Assembly (NCBI RefSeq): GCF_002563895.1
Contig: NZ_PDJB01000001.1
Location: 2,711,501 to 2,775,500, forward strand
Source of the DNA: Pseudomonas lurida
GTDB taxonomy: Bacteria; Pseudomonadota; Gammaproteobacteria; Pseudomonadales; Pseudomonadaceae
DNA length: 64,000 nucleotides
Reading direction: 5' to 3'
Shown here: positions 1 through 9,191 of the stretch, in pieces
Position numbering within the stretch: the stretch's first letter is position 1
Layout of the letters: each line of letters starts with the position of its first letter
Made by a program: the position numbers and the translations under genes
Notes under the pieces: model-generated
The model's input: only the letters and a program-made list of their open reading frames with translations
Told to the model about the DNA's origin: nothing
Database searches by the model: none

Positions 1-487
1 TGGCGAAGCCATTGGCCAGGGCGACGCCCTCAATGACGTGGTGCTGCACCCTGGCAAGTCCACGCGGATGATCGAGTTCGAGCTGTACATAGACGGCCAG
101 TTCGTGTGCAGCCAGAAGGCCGACGGCCTGATCGTCGCCACGCCCACCGGCTCCACGGCCTATGCGCTGTCGGCGGGAGGCCCGATCATGCATCCCAAGC
201 TGGATGCCATTGTGATCGTGCCGATGTATCCCCATATGTTGTCGAGCAGGCCCATCGTGGTCGACGGCAACAGTGAGCTGAAAATCGTGGTGTCCAAAGA
301 CATGCAGATCTACCCACAGGTGTCCTGTGACGGTCAGAACCATTTCACCTGCGCCCCCGGTGACACCATCACCGTGAGCAAGAAGGCACAGAAGTTGCGG
401 TTGATCCACCCGCTGGACCACAACTACTACGAAGTGTGCCGCACCAAGCTGGGCTGGGGCAGCCGCTTGGGGGGTGGAGGCGACTGA
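1..487 (+). CDS. nadK: NAD kinase, C-terminal part (5' end outside window)
   Basis: Phosphorylates NAD to NADP using ATP in the cytoplasm. The reading frame is open from base 2 and ends in TGA at 485-487, so about 161 residues of the C-terminal half are present. The family signature [18 protein letters not shown], the preceding [15 protein letters not shown] stretch and the all-beta C-terminal domain are visible; the GGDGT motif would lie upstream of the window. The stop overlaps the next start (ATGA), which suggests translational coupling with the metallophosphoesterase. The truncation comes from the window edge and is not a mutation. Assignment is secure. Confidence 0.95.
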   Translation, partial: GEAIGQGDALNDVVLHPGKSTRMIEFELYIDGQFVCSQKADGLIVATPTGSTAYALSAGGPIMHPKLDAIVIVPMYPHMLSSRPIVVDGNSELKIVVSKDMQIYPQVSCDGQNHFTCAPGDTITVSKKAQKLRLIHPLDHNYYEVCRTKLGWGSRLGGGGD

Positions 488-1458
488 TGCTCGATCCCGC
501 GCGTAGCTACGACCTGATTGGTGACGTGCACGGTTGCGCCCATACCCTTGAGCACTTGCTCGACCTGTTGGGCTACCACAAGCAGGGCGGCACCTGGCGT
601 CATCCGTCGCGCATGGCGGTGTTTCTCGGCGATATCATCGACCGTGGCCCGCGTATCCGCGAGGCGTTGCATATCGTCCACGACATGGCCGAGGCCGGCC
701 AGGCGCTGTGCATCATGGGCAACCACGAGTTCAATGCCCTGGGCTGGACCACACCGGCACCGCCGGGCAGTGGCAAGCAGTTTGTGCGCGAGCACAACCC
801 ACGGCATGCGCGGTTGATCCACGAAACCCTGACCCAGTTCGAACACCACCCGGCCGATTGGCACGACTTCCTCGGCTGGTTCTACGACATGCCGCTGTTT
901 GTCGATGCCGGGCGCTTTCGCGTGGTGCATGCGTGCTGGGACGACGGCTTTATCCAGCCGCTGCGCGCGACCTTCCCGGACGGCTGCATCGACCAGCACT
1001 TCCTGCAGGCTGCAGCCGTGCCGGGCAGTTTTGCCTGCAACGCGTTCGACCGCCTGCTGCGTGGCACCGACATGCGCCTGCCGGATGGCCTCACGCTGAC
1101 CGGTGGCGATGGCCTGACGCGTTCGTTCTTTCGCACCAAGTTCTGGGAAGACGACCCGAAAACCTACGGCGACATCGTGTTCCAGCCCGATGCCTTGCCC
1201 GAGCCGGTGGCGCGCACGCCGTTGTCGTCCACCGAAAAGAATTCCCTGTTGCGCTACGGCGTCGACGAACCGTTGTTGTTCGTCGGGCACTACTGGCGCA
1301 GCGGCAAACCGGCGCCGATCCGCCCGAACCTGGCCTGCCTGGACTACAGCGCGGTGCTGTACGGCAAGCTGGTGGCGTACCGCCTGGACCAGGAAACCCG
1401 CCTCGACCCGCGCAAGTTCGTGTGGGTCGATGTCGAGCGGCCGGAGGTGCTGACATGA
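487..1458 (+). CDS. Metallophosphoesterase (calcineurin-like, PPP/ApaH type)
   Basis: A 323-aa predicted cytoplasmic phosphoesterase. It carries the ordered metal-binding motifs GDVHG (about residues 12-16), GDIIDRGP (about 48) and GNHE (about 78), with a later GHYW motif supplying a metal-ligand histidine. These define the calcineurin-like superfamily, which hydrolyses phosphoproteins, dinucleoside polyphosphates or cyclic nucleotides; the substrate here cannot be read from sequence. The ATG at 487 overlaps the nadK stop, so this start is preferred over an in-frame upstream one at 436. The coupling to nadK hints at a nucleotide-related substrate, but that is inference. Confidence 0.85.
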   Translation: MLDPARSYDLIGDVHGCAHTLEHLLDLLGYHKQGGTWRHPSRMAVFLGDIIDRGPRIREALHIVHDMAEAGQALCIMGNHEFNALGWTTPAPPGSGKQFVREHNPRHARLIHETLTQFEHHPADWHDFLGWFYDMPLFVDAGRFRVVHACWDDGFIQPLRATFPDGCIDQHFLQAAAVPGSFACNAFDRLLRGTDMRLPDGLTLTGGDGLTRSFFRTKFWEDDPKTYGDIVFQPDALPEPVARTPLSSTEKNSLLRYGVDEPLLFVGHYWRSGKPAPIRPNLACLDYSAVLYGKLVAYRLDQETRLDPRKFVWVDVERPEVLT

Positions 1459-1496
1459 GCCCCTGCGCGCTGCACATGCACTGTTGAGGAACCTCC

Positions 1497-2846
1497 ATGG
1501 ATGATTCGACGTTCGACCAACTGGAGGCTGCGCTGGCCGCTGCCCCCGGTAACGTCGCACTGCTGACCGTATTGCTGGGCGCCAGCCTCGAGCGTGGCGA
1601 ACACGCGCGCGGGCTGAAGCTGTTGCCCGCCGACCTAGAGCAATGGCCAGACGCCCCAGCGCTGAAGCGGGCGGCGGCGCAACTGCTGCTCGCCGATGGC
1701 CAGGCGCACAAGGCACTGCCTTTGATCGAGGGTGAAGACCCTGCCGCGCGCCTGCTCAAGGCCCGTGCCCTGGCGGCACTGGAGCGCCTCAAGGAAGCCC
1801 AGGTGGAATACCGCGCGGCGGTGGACGCCAACCCGGCGCTGGAAGACATGGTGTTGTGGCGCCGCCTGAATGTGTCGGTGGTGGACTTTCCTGGCGCCGA
1901 GGGCCGCCCGCGCCTGCGCGTGATCTCCAATGATGACACCGACCAGAGCGAAGTCGTGCGCCTGCTGGTGCCGGAAAACGAAACCCTGACCTTCGATGAC
2001 ATCGGCGGCCTGGATGAGCTGAAAAAGACCATCCACAAAAAGATCATCTTGCCGTACCAGAAGCCGGGCCTGTTCCAGCGCTTTCGCAAGAAGGTCGGCG
2101 GCGGCGTGCTACTGTACGGCCCGCCGGGTTGCGGCAAGACCATGCTGGCCCGCGCGACGGCGGGGGAGTGCAAGGCGACGTTTTTCAATGTGGCGATCTC
2201 CGACGTACTGGATATGTACATCGGCGAGTCCGAGCGCAAGTTGCATGCGCTGTTCGAGCAGGCGCGGGCCCAGGCGCCGGCGGTGATGTTTTTTGACGAA
2301 GTCGAGGCACTGGGTGGCAAGCGCGCCAATACCCGCGAGTCGACGTCGTCCAAGCTGGTCAGCCAGTTCCTCTCCGAGATGGATGGTTTTACCAATGACA
2401 ACCACGGCGTGCTGATCCTCGCCGCGACCAACGTACCCTGGTCGGTGGACTCGGCGTTCCGTCGTCCCGGCCGGTTTGACCGCGTGTTGTTTGTACCGCC
2501 ACCGGATCGCCCGGCGCGCGAGGCGATGCTCAAGGCAATGATGAAAGGCCGCCCGATGGCCGACGACATCGACTTTGCCTTCCTGGCCAAGAACACCTCG
2601 GGCTTCTCCGGTGCCGATCTCAGCGAGTTGGTGGAAACTGCCGCCGATGAAGCCATTGAAGCCTCCATCGACACTGGCGCCGAGCAGTCGATTTGCGACC
2701 GGCATTTCAAGCAAGCCTTGAAAGAGGTGCGCGCCACCACCCTGGAATGGCTGACCACGGCGCGCAATTACGCGCGTTATGCCAACGAAGGCAACCAGTA
2801 CGATGAAGTGCTGGCCTTCCTCGACAAACACGGGAAGGGTCGCTGA
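1497..2846 (+). CDS. TPR-containing AAA ATPase (CDC48/FtsH-like AAA domain)
   Basis: A 449-aa protein. The N-terminal ~130 residues are Ala/Leu-rich helical repeats of TPR type. An AAA domain follows, opening with FDDIGGLDELK and containing Walker A GPPGCGKT (residues 208-215), Walker B VMFFDEVEA, sensor-1 ATN and an arginine-finger/SRH segment FRRPGRFDR. This layout is that of classical AAA unfoldases, but there is only one AAA ring module and no protease domain. A GAGG Shine-Dalgarno precedes ATG 1497, and the stop overlaps the next gene (TGATG at 2844-2848). Inference: the TPR part binds substrates or partners and the AAA part remodels them, together with the two membrane proteins downstream. 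No specific function is known to me. Confidence 0.85.
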   Translation: MDDSTFDQLEAALAAAPGNVALLTVLLGASLERGEHARGLKLLPADLEQWPDAPALKRAAAQLLLADGQAHKALPLIEGEDPAARLLKARALAALERLKEAQVEYRAAVDANPALEDMVLWRRLNVSVVDFPGAEGRPRLRVISNDDTDQSEVVRLLVPENETLTFDDIGGLDELKKTIHKKIILPYQKPGLFQRFRKKVGGGVLLYGPPGCGKTMLARATAGECKATFFNVAISDVLDMYIGESERKLHALFEQARAQAPAVMFFDEVEALGGKRANTRESTSSKLVSQFLSEMDGFTNDNHGVLILAATNVPWSVDSAFRRPGRFDRVLFVPPPDRPAREAMLKAMMKGRPMADDIDFAFLAKNTSGFSGADLSELVETAADEAIEASIDTGAEQSICDRHFKQALKEVRATTLEWLTTARNYARYANEGNQYDEVLAFLDKHGKGR

Positions 2847-3331
2847 TGGCGCAGTACGGTGGTTATCGCATCGAAGATGAGCCGCGCCCGGGCGCCTTGG
2901 CCAAATGGGCGGTATCGCCGTTCTGGCCGCTGCTGGGCCTGATGCTGGGCGGCGCTTGGCTGGGCTTGCCGTGGTTTGTGTTCAACGCCATCGCCGTCGG
3001 TAGCCCGACGCGGGTGCGCGAGTGGGTACTGGCCGGCGTTGCGCTGGTGGGCAGTATCGTGATCGGTTTTGTGCTGCTGCAACTGGTGGGCGCGGGGTAT
3101 CTGCAGACCCAGGCACAAATCCAGTATGCCTTGCTGGTGCTGGTGGTGTGGAAACTCACCCTGGGCTACCTGCTGTATATGCAGCAAAACGCGACCATCG
3201 AGATTTACCAGTACTACGGCGGCGAGCTGAGCCGCTTTGGTCTTCCGTTGGCGTTGATTGGTGGCTTCGTGCTCAAAGGCATGGTCGTCAAATGGCTGCC
3301 GTACACCCTGTGGTATCTGGTGGTGAGCTGA
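2846..3331 (+). CDS. Four-helix inner-membrane protein of unknown function
   Basis: A 161-aa protein with four evident hydrophobic segments (roughly residues 24-52, 62-88, 90-112 and 130-158) after a charged N-terminus with GGYRIEDEPRPG. It has no enzymatic motif I recognise. Start and stop overlap both neighbours by four bases or fewer (TGATG at 2844; ATGA at 3331), so it is almost certainly co-translated with the AAA ATPase and the TPR protein. Inference: it is the membrane anchor or channel of that trio. Confidence 0.75.
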   Translation: MAQYGGYRIEDEPRPGALAKWAVSPFWPLLGLMLGGAWLGLPWFVFNAIAVGSPTRVREWVLAGVALVGSIVIGFVLLQLVGAGYLQTQAQIQYALLVLVVWKLTLGYLLYMQQNATIEIYQYYGGELSRFGLPLALIGGFVLKGMVVKWLPYTLWYLVVS

Positions 3332-4254
3332 TGAATACCGACTATCTGCTGCAACTGGCCTACCAGCGCCTGCAGGCTGGCCATAATGACGGCGCCATCG
3401 ACGCACTGCGCCAACTGCTGGCCAGCGATCCGCATTCGGCCGAAGCCCATGCCCTGCTGGCGATCTGCTTGATGAACATGCGCCGCGTGCATGCCGCCAA
3501 GCGCGAGGTGCAGTTGGCCCTGGCGGCCGATGCGCAACTGCCACTGTCCCACTATGCTGCCGCACAAGTGGCGATTGCCCTGCGCAAGTTCAAGTTGGCC
3601 CAGGAGCACGTGACCCAGTTGTTGGACATGGAACCGCTGAACCCGGCGTATTACCGTTGCCAGGCCGAGTTGTACGAGCTCACCGGTCGCCTCGCGCAGA
3701 GCCGCGAGCCGTTGGAAAAAGCCTTGCAACTGGGCCCCGACGACCCTGCCAACCTAGTGGCCATGGCGCAGTTTCACCGCGCCAGCAGCCACTGGGACCA
3801 GGCGTATCAGTTCGCGCGCCAGGCGTTGCAGGCGGACCCATCAAATGCAGCAGCGGTGGTGGTGCTCGGCCACCTGTTGCTGCGCGAAGGCGATATCAAT
3901 GGCGCCCGCGACCACGCGATCTGGGCCTTGCAAGAGAACGCCACCAACGTTGCGGCCCTGCACTTGCTCACGGCCGTCAAGGCGCGCAGCAATGTATTCC
4001 TCGGCACATGGTGGCGCTTCAATAGCTGGATGAACGAGCGCGGCGCCACCCGCGCCATCATCCTGCTTCTGTGCATGTTTGTGGTCTACCGTGTAGTGGT
4101 TATTACGTTGACGGACCAGGGCTATCCGCAAGTGGCCGAGATGGTCAACTGGCTGTGGCTGGCATTTGCCGCCTACACCTTCGCGGCGCCGCAGATCTTC
4201 CGGCGGTTGCTGGACAAAGAGCTTGTACAGGTCAAGCTCTCCAAGGAATTCTGA
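3331..4254 (+). CDS. TPR-repeat protein with C-terminal membrane segments
   Basis: A 307-aa protein. Residues ~1-220 are tandem TPR-like helices (for example AHALLAICLMNMRRVHAAKREV, PANLVAMAQFHRASSHWDQA and AAVVVLGHLLLREGDINGA). Two hydrophobic helices follow near residues 243-262 and 272-292, with a short charged C-terminus. The start ATG 3331 overlaps the previous stop (ATGA). Topology suggests a cytoplasmic TPR scaffold tethered to the inner membrane. With the TPR+AAA protein and the four-helix protein it forms a tight three-gene unit; the pairing of two TPR proteins points to assembly of a complex. Function unknown. Confidence 0.8.
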   Translation: MNTDYLLQLAYQRLQAGHNDGAIDALRQLLASDPHSAEAHALLAICLMNMRRVHAAKREVQLALAADAQLPLSHYAAAQVAIALRKFKLAQEHVTQLLDMEPLNPAYYRCQAELYELTGRLAQSREPLEKALQLGPDDPANLVAMAQFHRASSHWDQAYQFARQALQADPSNAAAVVVLGHLLLREGDINGARDHAIWALQENATNVAALHLLTAVKARSNVFLGTWWRFNSWMNERGATRAIILLLCMFVVYRVVVITLTDQGYPQVAEMVNWLWLAFAAYTFAAPQIFRRLLDKELVQVKLSKEF

Positions 4255-4305
4255 CGGGCCGGGCCCCGTCACCCACGTACTCGCTGAACCTCAGAGGTTG
4301 TTCAC

Positions 4306-4566
4306 ATGTCATCTTTTGCTGAAATGATCGAAAACATCACCCCGGACATCTACGAGAGCCTCAAGCTTGCCGTGGAAATCGGCAAGTGGTCCGATGGCCG
4401 CAAGCTCACTGCCGAACAGCGCGAGCTGTCGCTGCAAGCGGTGATCGCCTGGGAAATCCAGAACCTGCCGGAAGACCAGCGCACCGGCTACATGGGCCCG
4501 CAGGAGTGCGCGTCGAAATCGGCACCGGTACCGAACATCCTGTTCAAGTCGGATGCGATCCATTGA
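4306..4566 (+). CDS. YeaC-family protein (DUF1315)
   Basis: An 86-aa protein that opens MSSFAEMIENITPDIYESLK and has the family core GKWSDGRKLTAEQRELSLQAVIAWE, as in E. coli YeaC. The role is unknown in the family. Its TGA at 4564-4566 overlaps a TTG that begins the DUF2797 frame, indicating a coupled pair. DUF1315-DUF2797-pepN is an order I recall from other pseudomonads (established knowledge, not checked here). Confidence 0.85.
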   Translation: MSSFAEMIENITPDIYESLKLAVEIGKWSDGRKLTAEQRELSLQAVIAWEIQNLPEDQRTGYMGPQECASKSAPVPNILFKSDAIH

Positions 4567-5393
4567 TTGAAATTGGTCGCGGTGCAGTCAGCAAAATGTC
4601 GGCGCAACTCGGTGAGCCGACCGTTCAATACGCGTTTCGCTTAGGAGACGCCGAGGTGCCGGTCAATCCAATGATCGGCACTCACGTGCGCCTGGAGTAC
4701 CTCGGTGCCATTCATTGCAGCCATTGCGGCCGCAAGACCAAGACCAGCTTCAGCCAGGGGTATTGCTACCCGTGCATGACCAAGCTGGCCCAGTGTGACC
4801 TGTGCATCATGAGCCCCGAGCGTTGCCATTACGACGCCGGCACCTGCCGCGATCCAGGCTGGGGCGAAACATTCTGCATGACCGACCACGTGGTGTACCT
4901 GGCGAATTCGTCCGGGATCAAGGTCGGCATCACCCGCGCTACCCAGTTGCCGACGCGCTGGCTGGACCAGGGCGCGAGCCAGGCGCTGCCGATCATGCGC
5001 GTGGCGACCCGCCAGCAATCTGGTTTCGTCGAAGACCTGTTTCGCAGCCAGGTGGCCGACAAGACCAATTGGCGCGCGTTGCTCAAGGGCGACGCCCAGT
5101 CCGTCGACCTCAAGCAGGTACGTGACGCGTTGTTCGCCTCATGCGCCGAAGGCCTGGTAAGTCTGCAGGAACGCTTTGGCTTGCAGGCCATCCAAACGAT
5201 TGCCGACATTGAACCGATCGAAATCCGCTATCCAGTCGAGCAGTACCCGACCAAGATCGTCAGCTTCAACCTGGACAAGAACCCGATTGCCGAAGGCACG
5301 CTGCTGGGGATCAAAGGCCAATACCTGATCTTCGACACCGGCGTTATCAATATTCGTAAGTACACGGCCTACCAGCTCGCCGTGCATCAGTAG
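4563..5393 (+). CDS. DUF2797 protein with zinc-binding cysteines
   Basis: About 276 aa if translated from TTG 4563, which overlaps the DUF1315 stop; the first ATG in frame is 4596 (265 aa). TTG is preferred because of the overlap and because the LIEIGRGAVSKMSAQ leader looks family-like, but either start is possible. The N-terminal third has paired Cys motifs CSHCGRKTKTSFSQGYCYPC and CDLC...C...C typical of a zinc ribbon. The following HVVYLANSSGIKVGIT resembles a GIY-YIG-type strand pair. No function is established for the family; nucleic-acid binding is a guess from the fold hints. Confidence 0.8.
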   Translation: MIEIGRGAVSKMSAQLGEPTVQYAFRLGDAEVPVNPMIGTHVRLEYLGAIHCSHCGRKTKTSFSQGYCYPCMTKLAQCDLCIMSPERCHYDAGTCRDPGWGETFCMTDHVVYLANSSGIKVGITRATQLPTRWLDQGASQALPIMRVATRQQSGFVEDLFRSQVADKTNWRALLKGDAQSVDLKQVRDALFASCAEGLVSLQERFGLQAIQTIADIEPIEIRYPVEQYPTKIVSFNLDKNPIAEGTLLGIKGQYLIFDTGVINIRKYTAYQLAVHQ

Positions 5394-5406
5394 AAGGATG
5401 CCACCC

Positions 5407-8064
5407 ATGCGCACCGAACAACCGAAGATGATTTACCTGAAGGACTATCAGGCGCCGGACTACCTGATCGAAGAGACGCACCTGACCTTCGAGTTGTTCG
5501 AGGACCACAGCCTGGTCCACGCGCAACTGGTGATGCGCCGCAACCCTGAGCGCGGTGCCGGTTTGCCGCCGTTGGTGCTGGACGGCCAGCAATTGGAGCT
5601 GTTGAGTGTCAACCTGGCCGACCAGGAACTGACGGCCGATGATTATCAACTGACCGATAGTCATTTGACGGTGCATCCGCAGAGCGAGACTTTTACCCTT
5701 GATACCACGGTAAAAATTCACCCGGAAACCAACACGGCCCTCGAAGGCCTGTACAAGTCCGGCAGCATGTTCTGCACGCAATGCGAGGCCGAGGGCTTCC
5801 GCAAGATCACCTATTACCTCGACCGCCCGGACGTGATGAGCACCTTCACCACCACGGTGATCGCCGAGCAACACCGCTACCCGATCCTGCTGTCCAACGG
5901 CAACCCGATCGCCAGCGGCCCCGGCGAAGACGGCCGTCACTGGGCAACCTGGGAAGACCCGTTCAAGAAGCCGGCGTACCTGTTTGCCCTGGTAGCCGGT
6001 GACCTGTGGTGTGTCGAAGATACCTTCACTACCCTGACGGACCGCACCGTGGCGTTGCGCATCTACGTCGAACCGGAAAACATCGACAAGTGCCAGCACG
6101 CCATGACCAGCCTGAAGAAATCCATGCGCTGGGATGAAGAAACCTACGGCCGCGAGTACGACCTCGACATCTTCATGATCGTCGCGGTGAATGATTTCAA
6201 CATGGGCGCCATGGAAAACAAGGGCCTTAACATCTTCAACTCCAGCGCCGTGCTGGCCCGCGCCGAAACCGCTACGGATGCTGCGCACCAGCGGGTCGAG
6301 GCGATTGTTGCCCACGAATATTTCCACAACTGGTCGGGCAACCGCGTGACCTGCCGCGACTGGTTCCAGCTGTCGCTCAAGGAAGGCTTCACAGTGTTCC
6401 GGGATTCGGGCTTCTCTGCCGACATGAACTCGGCCACGGTCAAGCGCATCCAGGACGTGGCGTACCTGCGTACCCACCAGTTCGCCGAAGACGCCGGCCC
6501 CATGGCCCACGCCGTGCGCCCGGACAGCTTTATCGAGATCTCCAACTTCTACACCCTGACCGTGTATGAAAAGGGTTCGGAAGTGGTCGGCATGATCCAC
6601 ACCCTGCTCGGTGCCGAAGGCTTTCGCAAAGGCAGCGACCTGTACTTCGAGCGCCATGACGGCCAGGCCGTGACCTGCGATGACTTCATCAAGGCCATGG
6701 AAGACGCCAACGGCGCCGACCTGACCCAGTTCAAGCGCTGGTACAGCCAGGCCGGTACACCGCGCCTGGCGGTGAGCGAGTCCTACGATGCCGCGGCCAA
6801 GACCTACAGCCTGACCTTCCGCCAAAGCTGCCCGGAAACCCCGGACAAGGTGGAAAAATTGCCGTTCGTGATCCCGGTGGAAATGGGCTTGCTGGACGGG
6901 AAGGGCGCCGGTATCGCCTTGCGCCTGGCCGGTGAAGCGGCTGCTGGCGCCACGTCGCGCGTGATCTCGGTGACCGAGGCCGAGCAGACCTTCACCTTCG
7001 TGGATATCCCGGAGCAGCCTTTGCCTTCGCTGCTGCGCGGTTTCTCGGCGCCGGTGAAGCTGAGCTTCCCCTACAGCCGCGATCAATTAATGTTCCTGAT
7101 GCAGCATGACAGCGACGGCTTCAATCGTTGGGATGCCGGCCAGCAATTGTCGGTGCAGGTGTTGCAGGAACTGATCGCTCAGCACCAGCAGGGCCAGGCG
7201 TTACACATGGATCAACGCTTGATCACCGCGCTGCGCAGTGTGTTGAGCGACGAAAGCCTGGACCAGGCGATGGTTGCCGAAATGCTGTCGTTGCCAGGTG
7301 AGGCCTACCTGACCGAAATCAGTGATGTGGCGGATATCGAGGCTATCCATGCTGCCCGCGAGTTTGCGCGCAAGCAGCTGGCGGATAACTTGCACGAAGC
7401 ACTGTGGCTGCGTTACCAGGCCAATCGCGAACTGTCCAAGCAAACGCCTTACGTGGCGGCCGCCGAGCACTTTGCCCGGCGCGCGTTGCAGAACATCGCG
7501 CTGTCGTACCTGATGCTCAGCGGCAAGCCGGAAGTACTGGCGGCGACGATCGAACAGTTCGACACCAGCGACAACATGACTGAGCGCCTCACCGCGCTGG
7601 CGGTGCTGGTGAACTCGCCATTCGAAGCGGAGAAGGCCCAGGCATTGGCGGTGTTCGCCGAGAACTTCAAAGACAACCCGTTGGTCATGGACCAGTGGTT
7701 CAGCGTGCAGGCCGGCAGCGTATTGCCGGGCGGACTGGAGCGGGTCAAGGCGTTGATGGAGCACCCGGCGTTCACCCTCAAGAACCCGAACAAGGTGCGT
7801 GCATTGATCGGCGCATTTGCCGGGCAGAACCTGATCAACTTCCATGCCGCCGATGGCTCTGGCTATCGCTTCCTGGCGGACCTGGTGATCCAGTTGAATG
7901 GCTTCAACCCGCAGATTGCTTCGCGCCAACTGGCGCCGCTGACCCGCTGGCGTAAATACGACAGCGCGCGCCAAGCGCTGATGAAAGCGGAGCTGGAGCG
8001 CATTCTGGCGTCTGGCGAGCTGTCGAGCGATGTGTTCGAGGTGGTCAGCAAGAGCCTGGCTTAA
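5407..8064 (+). CDS. pepN: Aminopeptidase N (M1 family)
   Basis: An 885-aa cytoplasmic zinc aminopeptidase that removes N-terminal residues from peptides; length is close to the ~870 aa of E. coli PepN. Substrate-anchoring motif GAMENKG is near residue 266, and the zinc site HEYFH (about 302-306) is followed by NWSGNR, with the third ligand Glu in LKEGFT at about 325. The ATG at 5407 is chosen because AAGGA at 5394-5398 is 8 nt upstream; an in-frame ATG at 5398 sits inside that Shine-Dalgarno. It is the last gene of the rightward block and is followed by a strong terminator. Confidence 0.95.
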   Translation: MRTEQPKMIYLKDYQAPDYLIEETHLTFELFEDHSLVHAQLVMRRNPERGAGLPPLVLDGQQLELLSVNLADQELTADDYQLTDSHLTVHPQSETFTLDTTVKIHPETNTALEGLYKSGSMFCTQCEAEGFRKITYYLDRPDVMSTFTTTVIAEQHRYPILLSNGNPIASGPGEDGRHWATWEDPFKKPAYLFALVAGDLWCVEDTFTTLTDRTVALRIYVEPENIDKCQHAMTSLKKSMRWDEETYGREYDLDIFMIVAVNDFNMGAMENKGLNIFNSSAVLARAETATDAAHQRVEAIVAHEYFHNWSGNRVTCRDWFQLSLKEGFTVFRDSGFSADMNSATVKRIQDVAYLRTHQFAEDAGPMAHAVRPDSFIEISNFYTLTVYEKGSEVVGMIHTLLGAEGFRKGSDLYFERHDGQAVTCDDFIKAMEDANGADLTQFKRWYSQAGTPRLAVSESYDAAAKTYSLTFRQSCPETPDKVEKLPFVIPVEMGLLDGKGAGIALRLAGEAAAGATSRVISVTEAEQTFTFVDIPEQPLPSLLRGFSAPVKLSFPYSRDQLMFLMQHDSDGFNRWDAGQQLSVQVLQELIAQHQQGQALHMDQRLITALRSVLSDESLDQAMVAEMLSLPGEAYLTEISDVADIEAIHAAREFARKQLADNLHEALWLRYQANRELSKQTPYVAAAEHFARRALQNIALSYLMLSGKPEVLAATIEQFDTSDNMTERLTALAVLVNSPFEAEKAQALAVFAENFKDNPLVMDQWFSVQAGSVLPGGLERVKALMEHPAFTLKNPNKVRALIGAFAGQNLINFHAADGSGYRFLADLVIQLNGFNPQIASRQLAPLTRWRKYDSARQALMKAELERILASGELSSDVFEVVSKSLA

Positions 8065-8084
8065 GCTGTATCGTTGAATGCAAA

Positions 8085-8116
8085 AAACGGCCTGTTCACC
8101 AGGCCGTTTTTTTTCG
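8085..8116. terminator. Bidirectional intrinsic terminator between pepN and the aldo/keto reductase
   Basis: A stem AAACGGCCT / AGGCCGTTT with a 7-nt loop is flanked by an A-run on the left and eight T on the right. It therefore reads as a Rho-independent terminator for pepN on the + strand and for the convergent reductase on the - strand. Confidence 0.9.
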
Positions 8117-8118
8117 CC

Positions 8119-9165
8119 TCAGATAACCGGCGGGCGAGGGGCGTGCGGTCCGTTATCGATGGGAAAACGCTCCGCGATGATCCCATGCGGCACGCCCAGC
8201 GGTATGGCACTGGCGGTGTCGAGGCGGGTGACTTGCTCGGCCGACAGTTGCACCTCCAGGGCACCGAGGGTGCTGTCCAGCTGCGCACGGGTGCGTGAGC
8301 CCAGGATCGGGATCAGTGCCGTGGTGGAGCGGCGCGCTTTTTCCCGCAGCCAGGCGATGGCGACGTGGGTGGGTGTGGCGCCGACTTCACCGGCCACGGC
8401 CAGCAGTGTATCGAGCACTGCGGTTTCGCGGGCGCTGTGTTCGGCGTGCACCAGGATACCGAGTTTGTTGGCACGGTTATCGTCCTGGGTGTTGCGGTAT
8501 TTGCCGGTCAGGAAGCCACCGCCCAGAGGCGACCACAACGTGGCGGCAAGGCCCAGCGCTTCGGCCATCGGCAGCAGCTCGCGGTCGGCGGTGCGCTCGA
8601 CCAGGCTGTATTCCACCTGGATACCGATGATGGGCGCAAAGCTGCGCACTTCAGCCAGCAGGTCGGCACGGGCAATGCGCCAGGCGGGGAAGTTGGAGAG
8701 GCCGGCGTAGTGGATCTTGCCGGCGCGCACCAGGTCGTCGAGGCCGCGCAGGATCTCTTCCATGGGCGTGACGTTGTCGCTCATATGTGCCCAGAGCAGG
8801 TCGATGCGATCAGTGTTCAAGCGCTTGAGGCTTTCTTCCACCGAGCGGACCAGGTTCTTGCGGTTGTTGCCGAGCCTGATCGTACCTTCATCGGACGGTT
8901 GGGTGCGCAGGGTGTACTTGGTGGCCACCACCAGGTTGTCGCGCTCGGAGGCGATGAATTCACCCAGCAGCTTTTCGGCCTGTCCGAACTGGTAGCCGTT
9001 GGCGGTATCGAGGAAATTCCCGCCGGCCTCCAGGTAACCGTCGAAGATCTGCTTGGCTTCATCGCGCTCGGCGCCATGGCCCCAGCCCGTACCGAAGTTG
9101 CCGGTGCCCAAGGCCAATTCAGATACCAGCAAACCGCTGCGGCGGCCAAAGACTTTATTGCGCAT
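8119..9165 (-). CDS. Aldo/keto reductase
   Basis: A 348-aa NADPH-dependent oxidoreductase with a TIM-barrel fold. Motifs include FLDTANGYQFGQAEKLLGEF (catalytic Asp and Tyr region), VVATKYTLR (catalytic Lys), DRIDLLWAHMSD in place of the usual DLYQxHxxD, YSLVERTADRELLP, WSPLGGGFLTGKY and the cofactor segment IPILGSRTRAQLDS. The substrate cannot be inferred. It is divergent from a WYL-domain regulator whose start is 160 bp away, with nested palindromes between them, so regulation by that protein is plausible. Confidence 0.88.
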   Translation of the reverse strand: MRNKVFGRRSGLLVSELALGTGNFGTGWGHGAERDEAKQIFDGYLEAGGNFLDTANGYQFGQAEKLLGEFIASERDNLVVATKYTLRTQPSDEGTIRLGNNRKNLVRSVEESLKRLNTDRIDLLWAHMSDNVTPMEEILRGLDDLVRAGKIHYAGLSNFPAWRIARADLLAEVRSFAPIIGIQVEYSLVERTADRELLPMAEALGLAATLWSPLGGGFLTGKYRNTQDDNRANKLGILVHAEHSARETAVLDTLLAVAGEVGATPTHVAIAWLREKARRSTTALIPILGSRTRAQLDSTLGALEVQLSAEQVTRLDTASAIPLGVPHGIIAERFPIDNGPHAPRPPVI

Positions 9166-9191
9166 ACAAGGACTCCTGAGGCAGTGGGTTT

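Noticed and set aside
1091..2767. 558-aa - strand open frame opposite the AAA ATPase
   Set aside because: Antisense to Walker A and B regions; Ser/Arg-rich with no domain.
5347..7086. 579-aa - strand open frame opposite pepN
   Set aside because: Antisense to conserved PepN motifs including the zinc site; composition is of shadow type (His/Val/Gly/Gln-rich) with no recognisable family.
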